Source: Nitrospirota bacterium
Lineage (GTDB): Bacteria > Nitrospirota > Nitrospiria > Nitrospirales > UBA8639
Length of the DNA: 8,392 nt
Assembly: GCA_003235785.1 (NCBI GenBank)
Contig: QJYE01000020.1
Location: forward strand, 1-8,392
Direction: 5' to 3'
Shown here piece by piece: positions 1-5,746 of this stretch. Position 1 is the stretch's first letter. Each line of letters starts with the position of its first letter. The notes under the pieces are model-generated. The model was not told the DNA's origin, ran no database searches, and was given only the letters and a program-made list of their open reading frames with translations. The position numbers were made by a program, and so were the translations under genes.

Positions 1-175
1 CTTGAGGAACGTGACGGAGGTCTTCATATTGCACGACACCAGTGATGATCCTTACTCGATCCGTGGCATTGGGAGTATTCTCTCCACCAAGAGCAAACCC
101 ATCATCAATCACTATACCTATGAAACAACACCCGACTACGCAGAGTCGTAAACCCAGCAATCTCCAAACCCACAT
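1..175 (-). CDS. N-terminal part of a secreted protein (runs off the left edge)
   Basis: An open frame on the minus strand starts with ATG at 175 and is still open at base 1, giving 58 residues. The start is supported by an AAGGAG box 9 nt upstream. The product begins MWVWRLLGLR and continues with a hydrophobic, Cys-containing stretch (residues about 6-23) that looks like a signal peptide. After it comes a mature-looking segment (from about residue 31, GENTPN). Residues 41-58 (VRIITGVVQYEDLRHVPQ) have alternating hydrophobics typical of the first strands of a beta-sandwich, such as a carboxypeptidase-regulatory or Ig-like domain; that domain guess is inference. The Val-Val-Gly-Cys at 13-16 would fit a lipobox, but hydrophobic residues continue after it, so a cleaved signal peptide is more likely. 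It lies 125 bp downstream of another exported-protein gene on the same strand and may be in one operon with it. Function unknown. Confidence 0.6.
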   Translation of the reverse strand, partial: MWVWRLLGLRLCVVGCCFIGIVIDDGFALGGENTPNATDRVRIITGVVQYEDLRHVPQ

Positions 176-184
176 AGACCGTTT

Positions 185-190
185 CTCCTT
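185..190 (-). promoter_or_regulatory. Shine-Dalgarno fixing the start at 175
   Basis: On the minus strand this reads AAGGAG, followed by a 9-nt spacer and the ATG at 175-173. It is the main evidence that the truncated left-edge frame is a real gene. Confidence 0.6.
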
Positions 191-300
191 TTTCACTCAT
201 CAAGAACTGTTATCCATCGGCCCCAATAGGGAAAAATCACCCTATTCACCAGGCAGCAATAGATAGGCTTTGATAATTAAACTACAACTAAAAATGAAAA

Positions 301-642
301 TTAGAAGAAAAGGGAATTTGGAGGACCGCGAGAACGCAGGAGGCGAGAAGAGAAAGAACAGAAGAACTGGTCGCTTGCTAAAGGAAGCAGCGAATGCAGA
401 CAGGATTGTTGCGCCGATTGGGGAACATCCCAGGCCAGGGAATTGCTGGTGTGCTGTTGCACCCATTTGCACAAATCAAAATCAGAATGTTTGTGCCCGT
501 CATCATCGATAGAGGAAAAGATATGATGAATTTCGAGGGCATGCGCAAACGGAACAGAGGTCAAGAGGACCAGGGCCAGGGAGAGGGCCAGACCAGCACC
601 CAATGGGGTTATGCGAAAACTTTTTAGTCTATTCCAGGACAT
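301..642 (-). CDS. Small secreted Cys/His-containing protein, function unknown
   Basis: A 113-residue product when started at the ATG at 642. It has a clear Sec signal peptide: basic start (MSWNRLKSFR), hydrophobic core at about 14-30, and an AHA cleavage site at residues 33-35. The mature part opens with LEIHH and has a Cys/His-bearing segment (H39, H40, H50, H52, C58, H64, C81, H83, C95), including HSDFDLCKW at 52-60, and ends in an RSRGPP tail. Short exported proteins with a DLC-W motif and an R-x-P-P-like end occur near heavy-metal efflux and outer-membrane receptor genes (DUF2946-like); I note the resemblance but cannot confirm membership. The start is uncertain: ATG at 648 is equally possible, and longer in-frame starts up to 777 exist, but these would put an unrelated hydrophobic stretch ahead of the signal peptide. 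No convincing Shine-Dalgarno is seen. A second secreted protein follows on the same strand. Confidence 0.6.
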   Translation of the reverse strand: MSWNRLKSFRITPLGAGLALSLALVLLTSVPFAHALEIHHIFSSIDDDGHKHSDFDLCKWVQQHTSNSLAWDVPQSAQQSCLHSLLPLASDQFFCSFSSRLLRSRGPPNSLFF

Positions 643-655
643 AATCATTGAAAGC

Positions 656-684
656 AAGCTAGCAAAGAGCCCCATTTCTGTCAA
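656..684 (-). promoter_or_regulatory. Possible sigma-70 promoter for the small secreted protein
   Basis: On the minus strand, a perfect TTGACA (684-679) is followed after exactly 17 nt by TAGCTT (661-656), a 3-of-6 match to TATAAT. Transcription would start at about 649, almost on the ATGs at 648/642. That would make the transcript nearly leaderless, consistent with the absence of a Shine-Dalgarno. Weak -10 box, so low confidence. Confidence 0.28.
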
Positions 685-690
685 TAGCAC

Positions 691-707
691 TTGCAAATTG
701 ATTGCAA
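691..707. repeat. TTGCAA inverted/direct repeat, possible operator
   Basis: TTGCAA occurs at 691-696 and again at 702-707, separated by ATTGA. Because TTGCAA is itself palindromic, the pair is both an inverted and a direct repeat. It lies in the 240-bp divergent gap between the secreted-protein gene (minus) and the protease gene (plus), just upstream of the candidate minus-strand promoter. The arms are short, so chance is possible. Confidence 0.25.
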
Positions 708-882
708 CAAAAAATTTGGACTTCAAGCAAACCACACACACCACAGCATCGGACATCCATCCATGCCGTAGCATCAACCAAGAACTTTGGCATCAAGAGT
801 TGCCTAAAAGAAACCGAACAGTAGAGCAACCTTCCAACAAATAAAAAATCCGTTTTGCCTACCCGTTCCAGGAGGCTTTCTT

Positions 883-1431
883 ATGGGTTCAAGTCGATTC
901 TTTTTAATATTTGCAATATTTTTCATCGGAGTGGTCGTTGGCGGCCAGGCCATTTTCAGTCGTGTTCCCTTGGACCAAGCTATACTCACGGCGAAGGCTG
1001 GCCTTGCCACATCGGGGAAAGTAACGGCTGGGTCGGATGATTCAACTATTCCATTGGAACGTCGAGCCGGGGTCTGGATCGCCCAAGTAGAATTTAATGA
1101 TCTCCATCAGGCCAAACTGATCGTGGATACCGGCGCCACCTTTACGACTATCTCTGAAGAACTGGCGTTTGACGCCGGCATTCAATCCGACCCGAACCAT
1201 CCCAACATTCAATTGTATACCGCTGGGGGAAATGTCCAAGCCCACATGGGCATTGCGCCGAGAATTCGCGTCGGCGATGCCGGACGGGATCAGGTCCGCG
1301 TCGTTATCCATACCATCCCGAATCTGCCAGAAGGTATTGATGGCCTTTTGGGACTCAGCTTCTTTGATCGCTTTATGGTTCGACTGGATCATTCTCAACG
1401 CCAGCTCCACCTCACCCCCAAGGCCTCCTAG
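883..1431 (+). CDS. Membrane-anchored retropepsin-like aspartyl protease
   Basis: A 182-residue product with a good ribosome-binding site (GGAGG, 8 nt before the ATG). An uncleaved hydrophobic N-terminus (residues about 5-25, FFLIFAIFFIGVVVGG) should anchor it in the inner membrane with the remainder in the periplasm. The catalytic motif is IVDTGATFTTIS (residues 80-91, active-site Asp82), followed by the flap region and the hydrophobic-Gly motif GLLGLSFFDRF at 154-164. This arrangement is that of single-domain, dimerising retropepsin-like bacterial proteases (gag-asp protease / TIGR02281-like families), which at 150-200 residues match this length. Physiological substrates are generally unknown. 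It is preceded by a divergent gap and followed by 166 bp before the next plus-strand gene, which has its own candidate promoter, so it is probably transcribed alone. All catalytic features appear intact. Confidence 0.88.
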   Translation: MGSSRFFLIFAIFFIGVVVGGQAIFSRVPLDQAILTAKAGLATSGKVTAGSDDSTIPLERRAGVWIAQVEFNDLHQAKLIVDTGATFTTISEELAFDAGIQSDPNHPNIQLYTAGGNVQAHMGIAPRIRVGDAGRDQVRVVIHTIPNLPEGIDGLLGLSFFDRFMVRLDHSQRQLHLTPKAS

Positions 1432-1534
1432 CCGCCCCTTTCCTTTTCTGAAAAGAATCTACTGCCTCGCCTGCCTGGGAGGATCGGGAAACTCGTTCTT
1501 CTTCATCCCAACCGTTGCGGTTTCAAATCTTTCC

Positions 1535-1565
1535 TTGACAGTCTGCAAAGGCAGTATGGTAATAC
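1535..1565 (+). promoter_or_regulatory. Candidate promoter for the cyclotransferase-ferredoxin-moaB group
   Basis: A perfect TTGACA at 1535-1540 is followed after 19 nt by TAATAC at 1560-1565, preceded by TG-G (extended -10 form TGGTAATAC). The spacer is 2 nt longer than optimal, but the extended -10 can offset that. It ends 32 bp before the ATG at 1598, leaving a short leader with an AGGA box. Confidence 0.42.
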
Positions 1566-1597
1566 TACCTGTTGCTTAAAACGAACAGGACTGAACT

Positions 1598-2041
1598 ATG
1601 CGATTTTTCATGTACGCGGACAACCTCAACCCGATTCAACTAAAACGACGGGCACCAGAACACCGGTTTTTATTCAAGGCCTATGTTCCAGATCACACCA
1701 TTAAATTTGGACGCTGGTCCAATCAGTGGCGATGCGGAATTGCGACCATCGTGCCCTCAGCCGGTGAACGTGTATGGGGCGCGGTTTTTGATCTCACCCC
1801 GGAAGACGTCATAGAACTGGACAAATTCGAGGGGGATCTCCCGGAAGAGGCCTTTCGACATGTTGAAGTACACGTATTTACGGAAGACGACAAAAAGGAA
1901 TTTGTGACGACCCATGTCGGACAAGCCATCGGGAAGTTTAAACCTAAAGATCATTACCTGGATTGGGTCATGGCAGGCATTCGAAAATGGGAATTACCTG
2001 ATGAATGCATTGAGATGTGGAATCTCTTCCGCACCAAGTAA
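1598..2041 (+). CDS. Gamma-glutamylcyclotransferase-like (AIG2-type) protein
   Basis: A 147-residue product with an AGGA ribosome-binding site at 1587-1590. The N-terminus MRFFMYADNLNP matches the YGSNMNP-type motif that opens the gamma-glutamylcyclotransferase fold and forms the substrate pocket. The family's catalytic glutamate is plausibly Glu78 in ELDKFEG (73-79), and WGAVFDLTPED (60-70) is the usual strand ahead of it. The family releases 5-oxoproline from gamma-glutamyl amino acids or peptides, but many bacterial members are uncharacterised and may act on other gamma-glutamylamines. The first motif has Ala-Asp (YADN) where Gly-Ser is usual, so activity is not certain. It is a soluble cytoplasmic protein. 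The gene is 70 bp ahead of the ferredoxin gene and could share its transcript; no functional link between the two is evident. Confidence 0.8.
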   Translation: MRFFMYADNLNPIQLKRRAPEHRFLFKAYVPDHTIKFGRWSNQWRCGIATIVPSAGERVWGAVFDLTPEDVIELDKFEGDLPEEAFRHVEVHVFTEDDKKEFVTTHVGQAIGKFKPKDHYLDWVMAGIRKWELPDECIEMWNLFRTK

Positions 2042-2111
2042 CCGCACGACCCCCTGACGAAATACAATCTGATTTTCACATTACATATTCCCCGACAACA
2101 AAGGAGATTCT

Positions 2112-2438
2112 ATGCCAAAGCCCAAATATCACATTCTTGTTTGTACAAATTCCAGACCTCCGGGACATCCGAAACCCTCTTGTGGAGCAGCCGGCGCTCA
2201 GAATTTACTCATGGCCTTGAACATGGGCTTAATGGAACGAGGAATACAACCGGGGGAAGTCCTCGTGACAGGAACCACATGTCTGGGACCTTGCGAACAA
2301 GGCCCGAATGTCGTCGTGTACCCAACAGGAACCTGGTATTCCCAGGTCAAAGATTCCGATGTGGCCATCATTTTGGATGAACATATCAAAAAAGGCGAGC
2401 CAGCCACACAACTCAAACCTGATTCGATATGGGCGTAA
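2112..2438 (+). CDS. Thioredoxin-like [2Fe-2S] ferredoxin
   Basis: A 108-residue cytoplasmic electron carrier with an AGGAG box (2102-2106). The four cluster ligands are visible: Cys11 (ILVCTNSRP) and Cys24 (PSCGAAGA) in the first half, then Cys57 and Cys61 in TCLGPCEQGP. The C-x12-C ... C-x3-C spacing and the following VVVYPTGTWYSQV segment are those of the thioredoxin-fold ferredoxins (Aquifex/Azotobacter FeSII type, also the fold of NuoE C-termini). The length is typical. Redox partner unknown. It is followed after 24 bp by moaB; that adjacency suggests, but does not prove, a role in molybdoenzyme biogenesis or electron supply. The stop codon lies inside a hairpin that also holds the ribosome-binding site of moaB. 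Confidence 0.92.
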   Translation: MPKPKYHILVCTNSRPPGHPKPSCGAAGAQNLLMALNMGLMERGIQPGEVLVTGTTCLGPCEQGPNVVVYPTGTWYSQVKDSDVAIILDEHIKKGEPATQLKPDSIWA

Positions 2439-2458
2439 TTTTCCTTACCAGGAAAATT
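2437..2458 (+). promoter_or_regulatory. Hairpin overlapping the ferredoxin stop and moaB ribosome-binding site
   Basis: AATTTTCC (2437-2444) and GGAAAATT (2451-2458) form a perfect 8-bp stem with the loop TTACCA. The 5' arm includes the last two bases of the ferredoxin TAA. The 3' arm contains the GGA that serves as Shine-Dalgarno for the ATG at 2463. A run of T residues (2457-2461) follows, so it may act as a weak A/T-rich terminator, or as a structure that lowers moaB translation until opened. Which one, if either, cannot be decided from sequence. Confidence 0.4.
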
Positions 2459-2462
2459 TTTC

Positions 2463-3020
2463 ATGAGTGATCACCGTTCACATGCGGGCCACGGGTCCCA
2501 TACACAGGCTGCGCAACCTTCCCACCTTTTCCATAAGGCCCATGATTCTGTTTCTCTGGCCTGTATGGTGGTAACCTGTAGTGACACCCGAACACCAGAA
2601 TCCGATACCAGTGGAAAGCTAATCTGTCATCTCCTCAAGGACCATGGCCACACGATCGCCGATTTTCATCTCATCAAAGATGAACCAGTGGAGATTACAC
2701 GGCTCCTAAAAGAAGCCGCGCAACAACCCACCATACAAGTCATCATCATCAACGGTGGGACCGGCATTTCCCGCCGTGATTCAACATTTGAAGCAGTCGA
2801 TGGGTTTCTACAAAAACGACTGGACGGGTTTGGGGAGTTGTTTCGATACTTGAGCTATCAAGACATCGGTTCAGCAGCCATGTTGAGCCGTGCAACAGCA
2901 GGCATCTATGAAAATCTGGCTATTTTCTCCATCCCTGGTTCCCAAGGAGCTGTTCGATTAGCCATGGAGAAATTGATCCTCCCAGAAATGGGTCACATTG
3001 CAGGAGAACTCGCAAAATAG
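2463..3020 (+). CDS. moaB: MoaB/MogA-type molybdenum cofactor biosynthesis protein
   Basis: A 185-residue protein of the MoaB/MogA molybdopterin-binding fold, which adenylylates molybdopterin ahead of molybdate insertion (established for MogA; MoaB of many bacteria does the same job). Visible motifs: TCSDTRTPESDTSG (38-51), the GGTGISRRD loop (98-106), FGELFRYLSY (123-132) and the IPGSQGAV loop (157-164). The Arg-Arg after GGTGIS and the SY-x-x-IG segment favour MoaB over MogA. The N-terminus is unusual: about 20 residues rich in His at a three-residue period (H4, H7, H10, H13, then H21, H24, H27) precede the usual start of the fold. There is no alternative Met before residue 35, so the extension appears genuine. 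Weak Shine-Dalgarno (GGA, 9 nt away) within a hairpin. Convergent with the PhzF gene. Confidence 0.9.
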   Translation: MSDHRSHAGHGSHTQAAQPSHLFHKAHDSVSLACMVVTCSDTRTPESDTSGKLICHLLKDHGHTIADFHLIKDEPVEITRLLKEAAQQPTIQVIIINGGTGISRRDSTFEAVDGFLQKRLDGFGELFRYLSYQDIGSAAMLSRATAGIYENLAIFSIPGSQGAVRLAMEKLILPEMGHIAGELAK

Positions 3021-3053
3021 CGCTTCAAGCCTACAGGACGTGAGCTCTCCACA

Positions 3054-3986
3054 TTAATACACCAACTTGCCTTCAGCCACCAGCATCACCTGCCCACCGA
3101 CTTTGATCTCCTGAATCATGTCGTCATCAGAAAAGACCTGAACGAGAATCCGAGAGGGACGATCGATTTCATAGCCTTGCTCTATCACCACTTCAGTTGT
3201 CGGCCCAACTTCCACGACCCCGTTTTTCACCAAATAGGCCCCTAACGCACCACTCGCGCTGCCGGTCGCCGGATCTTCCGGGATCCCGATCGGTGTCGCA
3301 AACATACGGGTATGCACAGTAGAATTCTCTTCGAGCGTCATGGTGGTATAGACCATGATGCCATTGGTCCCTAAACGGGCGCAGAGATCATGAATTGCGG
3401 CATGGTTGACCTGCATCGACTTGACTGCGGTGAGAGTCCGTATAGGCACAATAAGAACCGGCAATCCCGTTGAGACCACTTCCACAGGAAAGGAAGAATC
3501 AGTGATGAGCGATTTATGGACACCTAACGCTTTGGCTAGTTCATAGATGGTCTCGACCTGGCTCACCACCTCAAGAAACTCAGGAAAAGGTTGAGACATC
3601 ACCACTTGTTCGATTTGACCTTTTAAAATGATGAGCTCAAGAGGAAATACACCTATATGACATTCATAAAATATGTTGGTCACAGGCTCCTGCAATGGAA
3701 TGCGCTTAAGTGTACCAAGCACATAAAACGTACCCAACACAGGGTGTCCGGCAAAGGGAATTTCTTGGGATGGAGTAAAGATGCGAATCTTGGCGGCGGC
3801 TCGCGGATCCGTTGGTGGGAGGACAAAAACCGTTTCGGAAAGGTTCATCTCCCGAGCAATTTGCTGAAATTCACGATCGGTCAACTCACCAGCATCAGGA
3901 AATATGGCAAGGGGATTCCCTCCAAACGGCTCATTCGTAAAGACATCCGCTTGATAAAATTGAAGCCATTTTCGAGAAGTATCCAT
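3054..3986 (-). CDS. PhzF-family isomerase/epimerase
   Basis: A 310-residue protein of the PhzF/diaminopimelate-epimerase-like superfamily, with two similar halves. Diagnostic motifs: FTNEPFGGNPLAIF (16-29), the catalytic glutamate in LSETVFV (Glu51, equivalent to PhzF Glu45), RIFTPSQEIPFAGHP (68-82), and in the second half EDPATGSASGALGAYL (237-252) followed by GYEIDRPSRI (271-280). PhzF itself isomerises trans-2,3-dihydro-3-hydroxyanthranilate in phenazine synthesis; most family members, including YddE-like ones, have unknown substrates. No phenazine genes are nearby, so a specific reaction should not be assigned. The length is normal and no key residue is missing. No Shine-Dalgarno precedes the ATG at 3986 (TTTTTTGGTTATTT), yet the N-terminal motif requires a start about here. 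The gene faces moaB with only 33 bp between the stops. Confidence 0.9.
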   Translation of the reverse strand: MDTSRKWLQFYQADVFTNEPFGGNPLAIFPDAGELTDREFQQIAREMNLSETVFVLPPTDPRAAAKIRIFTPSQEIPFAGHPVLGTFYVLGTLKRIPLQEPVTNIFYECHIGVFPLELIILKGQIEQVVMSQPFPEFLEVVSQVETIYELAKALGVHKSLITDSSFPVEVVSTGLPVLIVPIRTLTAVKSMQVNHAAIHDLCARLGTNGIMVYTTMTLEENSTVHTRMFATPIGIPEDPATGSASGALGAYLVKNGVVEVGPTTEVVIEQGYEIDRPSRILVQVFSDDDMIQEIKVGGQVMLVAEGKLVY

Positions 3987-4038
3987 AAATAACCAAAAAA
4001 GTATTATTCTAGGTAGGTAGGAAACATGAAATCCGACG

Positions 4039-4063
4039 AAAAATTTAAGATTACGCCCTTAAA
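4039..4063 (-). terminator. Possible weak terminator after the small lipoprotein gene
   Basis: On the minus strand, TTTAAG and CTTAAA (4063-4058 and 4049-4044) form a 6-bp stem around an 8-nt loop, followed directly by five T residues (4043-4039). The stem is A/T-rich, hence weak. It sits 28 bp after the lipoprotein stop and before the PhzF gene, where transcription might end or be reduced. Confidence 0.28.
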
Positions 4064-4091
4064 AATAGCTTGCTCTCTTACACGAGATGCG

Positions 4092-4304
4092 TTAATTGCC
4101 TCCGGTGACCATGCATTCTTCATACGCTCTTTGCCAATCTGGCACTCCTCTGCCCCCTAGCCTCGCATCAGTCATCTTTTCACATCTAAACGAATCGTAT
4201 TCCTTTTCCTGTTGACTGAACGTCTCATTGCTTTCAAGACTTGCGGAACAGCCTATGGTCGCAGACAGCAAAAGAAAAAACCAGAGCCCTCCCATATTTT
4301 TCAT
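4092..4304 (-). CDS. Small putative lipoprotein, function unknown
   Basis: A 70-residue product. The start at 4304 is preferred over the in-frame ATG at 4349 because a GAGGG box lies 7 nt upstream and because it places a signal sequence at the N-terminus: MKNMGGLWFFLLLSATIGC. Cys19 in TIGC would be the lipidated residue; Thr at the -3 position is less usual than Leu, so the lipobox is acceptable, not ideal. The mature part is short and charged, with Cys41 (FRCEKM) and Cys64 (YEECMV), which could form one disulfide, and a GGRGVPDWQRAYEEC segment. I do not recognise a family. It lies 86 bp downstream of the radical SAM gene on the same strand and may be transcribed from it. Confidence 0.6.
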   Translation of the reverse strand: MKNMGGLWFFLLLSATIGCSASLESNETFSQQEKEYDSFRCEKMTDARLGGRGVPDWQRAYEECMVTGGN

Positions 4305-4311
4305 CAGAATG

Positions 4312-4316
4312 CCCTC
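4312..4316 (-). promoter_or_regulatory. Shine-Dalgarno fixing the lipoprotein start
   Basis: GAGGG on the minus strand with 7 nt to the ATG at 4304. The longer frame's ATG at 4349 has no such box and would place 15 charged residues ahead of the signal sequence. Confidence 0.55.
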
Positions 4317-4390
4317 TTTTTTTTGAATACAATCTTCAAGCTTGGACACCCGACTCTTCCACCAACTCGCTTCACTAAATTTCAGGAAAC

Positions 4391-5632
4391 TTACGCGATA
4401 GTCGTGACCGCTTCATAAGTTCGCGTAAGCGGGTTCCGCACATAATCTTCGACATAATTCTGCAAGGAGCCGTTCCGATACAAGCGGTTATTGGCAAATT
4501 TCGTATCGATTTTTCGCAGCATTCGAACCTTCACCCCAGTCATTTTCACAAACTCATCGACATGAACGCCCGCAATATCCCGTCCCGGGCCTCGTCCAGA
4601 TTCCAAAATACATTGCGGGAGGTACACGTATTTTTCATTGGTCAGCCGCTTCGCAATATCATTCAGGGTCAACAGCACCGTGCAGTCTGAATCCCCTCCC
4701 AATGTCGCATTAGGAACATATAAAAAGTTAGCCCGTTTTTTTCGAAACATGGTTAACACACGATAGACACTTCCGGCCATCACAACAGGATCCCGTTTTT
4801 CTAACTCTAACGAATCAAACATGCTAATGATACGCCGCCGGTTTAAAAATGCCGTCACATAGGCTTCGGTATGGATAGTGGTCAAATTGGGAAGACCGGC
4901 ATCATAAATTTTCTCAGCCTCAACAGGCAGGTACTGTCGACCTTGTCGCATAATGGTCTTGGTAGAATCATTAATCCCACCAACAGGTGTGAGACACCCC
5001 ATCCATAAGACGCACTTGTCATTAATGCTTGAAATCATTTTGGCATCTTCAGACATAGTGTTCTGATCAAAGGCATAAAAATTTGCTGCCGACACAGCCG
5101 GCCCATCCAGCACCTTCATCAAATGCTTCACGGATGGAGCATGCGGCATCATTTTCTGCCGATACGCTCCAAGGGTAATAACGGACAGTTCAAAATTAAC
5201 ACGCCCAGGATACTGTTCCACCAACCGGTGAATCCTGGGAACATGGACAAAACCCACCGTAAAAAATTGGATATTCTTGTCCGTAAACTTCAAGAAATCT
5301 TCCAGCCATTCCATGGCCTTAGGATGGAGAAAGAGATCCGTCCATTCCATAAATTCATTCCCGCCCAAACACCAAAACTGGAGAGGATCCGTCGGTCGGG
5401 AATTGATGTAGTTCAACATAAACTCCCAGTCTTCCTGGGTCGTTTTTGGAGGATCGAGCGTTTCCCGATAGGAATGATCTAATTCATAACAAAATTCACA
5501 TTTGACCGGGCATTTTTTCCCCAAACTCAGCGGAATTTTCCCGGCATCCATCTCCCGCTTCAATACATCGCGGTAGTTCTGCTGAGCAAACAATTTCGGT
5601 GCTTCTAAGAGGGGAATTTCGCGAGACATCAT
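4391..5632 (-). CDS. Radical SAM protein with a DUF512-like C-terminal motif
   Basis: A 413-residue, probably cytoplasmic protein. The radical SAM [4Fe-4S] motif is the canonical CX3CX2C in KKCPVKCEFCYE (Cys41, Cys45, Cys48). LGGNEF (89-94) is a plausible GGE-type SAM-contact strand. Further Cys at 88, 207, 213, 317 and 341 could include auxiliary-cluster or substrate ligands. In the C-terminal half, VPNATLGGDSDCTVLLTLND (306-325), followed by YVYLPQCILES, resembles the N-FFGG-VTVAGLLTG-D signature of DUF512 in the PDZ/radical SAM/DUF512 oxidoreductases; this is my reading by eye. No PDZ-like region precedes the cluster motif, where those proteins have one. Reaction unknown. Two ATGs (5632 and 5629) are adjacent and neither has a good Shine-Dalgarno. 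It is divergent from the J-like gene across a palindrome-bearing gap. Confidence 0.82.
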   Translation of the reverse strand: MMSREIPLLEAPKLFAQQNYRDVLKREMDAGKIPLSLGKKCPVKCEFCYELDHSYRETLDPPKTTQEDWEFMLNYINSRPTDPLQFWCLGGNEFMEWTDLFLHPKAMEWLEDFLKFTDKNIQFFTVGFVHVPRIHRLVEQYPGRVNFELSVITLGAYRQKMMPHAPSVKHLMKVLDGPAVSAANFYAFDQNTMSEDAKMISSINDKCVLWMGCLTPVGGINDSTKTIMRQGRQYLPVEAEKIYDAGLPNLTTIHTEAYVTAFLNRRRIISMFDSLELEKRDPVVMAGSVYRVLTMFRKKRANFLYVPNATLGGDSDCTVLLTLNDIAKRLTNEKYVYLPQCILESGRGPGRDIAGVHVDEFVKMTGVKVRMLRKIDTKFANNRLYRNGSLQNYVEDYVRNPLTRTYEAVTTIA

Positions 5633-5645
5633 AATAACTTTCGTG

Positions 5646-5691
5646 ATAGGTGAACCTATTAACTAAAACTCATTGACAGAGAGACCTATCA
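5646..5691. promoter_or_regulatory. Candidate operator: ATAGGT palindrome plus a third half-site
   Basis: A perfect palindrome ATAGGT-GA-ACCTAT lies at 5646-5659, in the 114-bp gap between two divergent genes. A third copy of the half-site, ACCTATCA at 5684-5691, is an 8-base reverse complement of TGATAGGT at 5644-5651. A TTGACA-like -35 box for the plus strand lies between them at 5673-5678, though no good -10 follows. Three copies of one hexamer in a shared regulatory gap fit a transcription-factor site; the alternative is an RNA hairpin in the leader of the minus-strand gene. Confidence 0.42.
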
Positions 5692-5746
5692 TTTGAAAAA
5701 CTCAACCCCATCCCGTCCGAACATTTAGCAGAGAAATAGCACCCGT

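Noticed and set aside
42..266. Plus-strand open frame of 74 codons at the left edge
   Set aside because: It overlaps the minus-strand gene that has a good ribosome-binding site and signal peptide; the plus-strand product is Ser/Pro-rich with no recognisable features.
1042..1410. Minus-strand open frame opposite the aspartyl protease
   Set aside because: It lies entirely antisense to a gene with intact catalytic motifs and its product looks like nothing.
1440..1460. CTTTTC-TGAAAAG hairpin after the protease gene as a terminator
   Set aside because: The loop is too tight, the stem is A/T-rich and no T run follows.
3021..3053. Bidirectional terminator between the convergent moaB and PhzF genes
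   Set aside because: Only 33 bp and no stem with a T run on either strand.
3054..3986. Phenazine biosynthesis locus
   Set aside because: A PhzF-family gene alone is not evidence of phenazine synthesis; no other phz-like gene is present.
3657..3992. Plus-strand open frame of 111 codons opposite the PhzF gene
   Set aside because: Antisense to conserved PhzF motifs; product rich in Lys/Gly without any domain pattern.
5123..5482. Plus-strand open frame of 119 codons opposite the radical SAM gene
   Set aside because: It covers the antisense of the CX3CX2C region; composition is that of a shadow frame.
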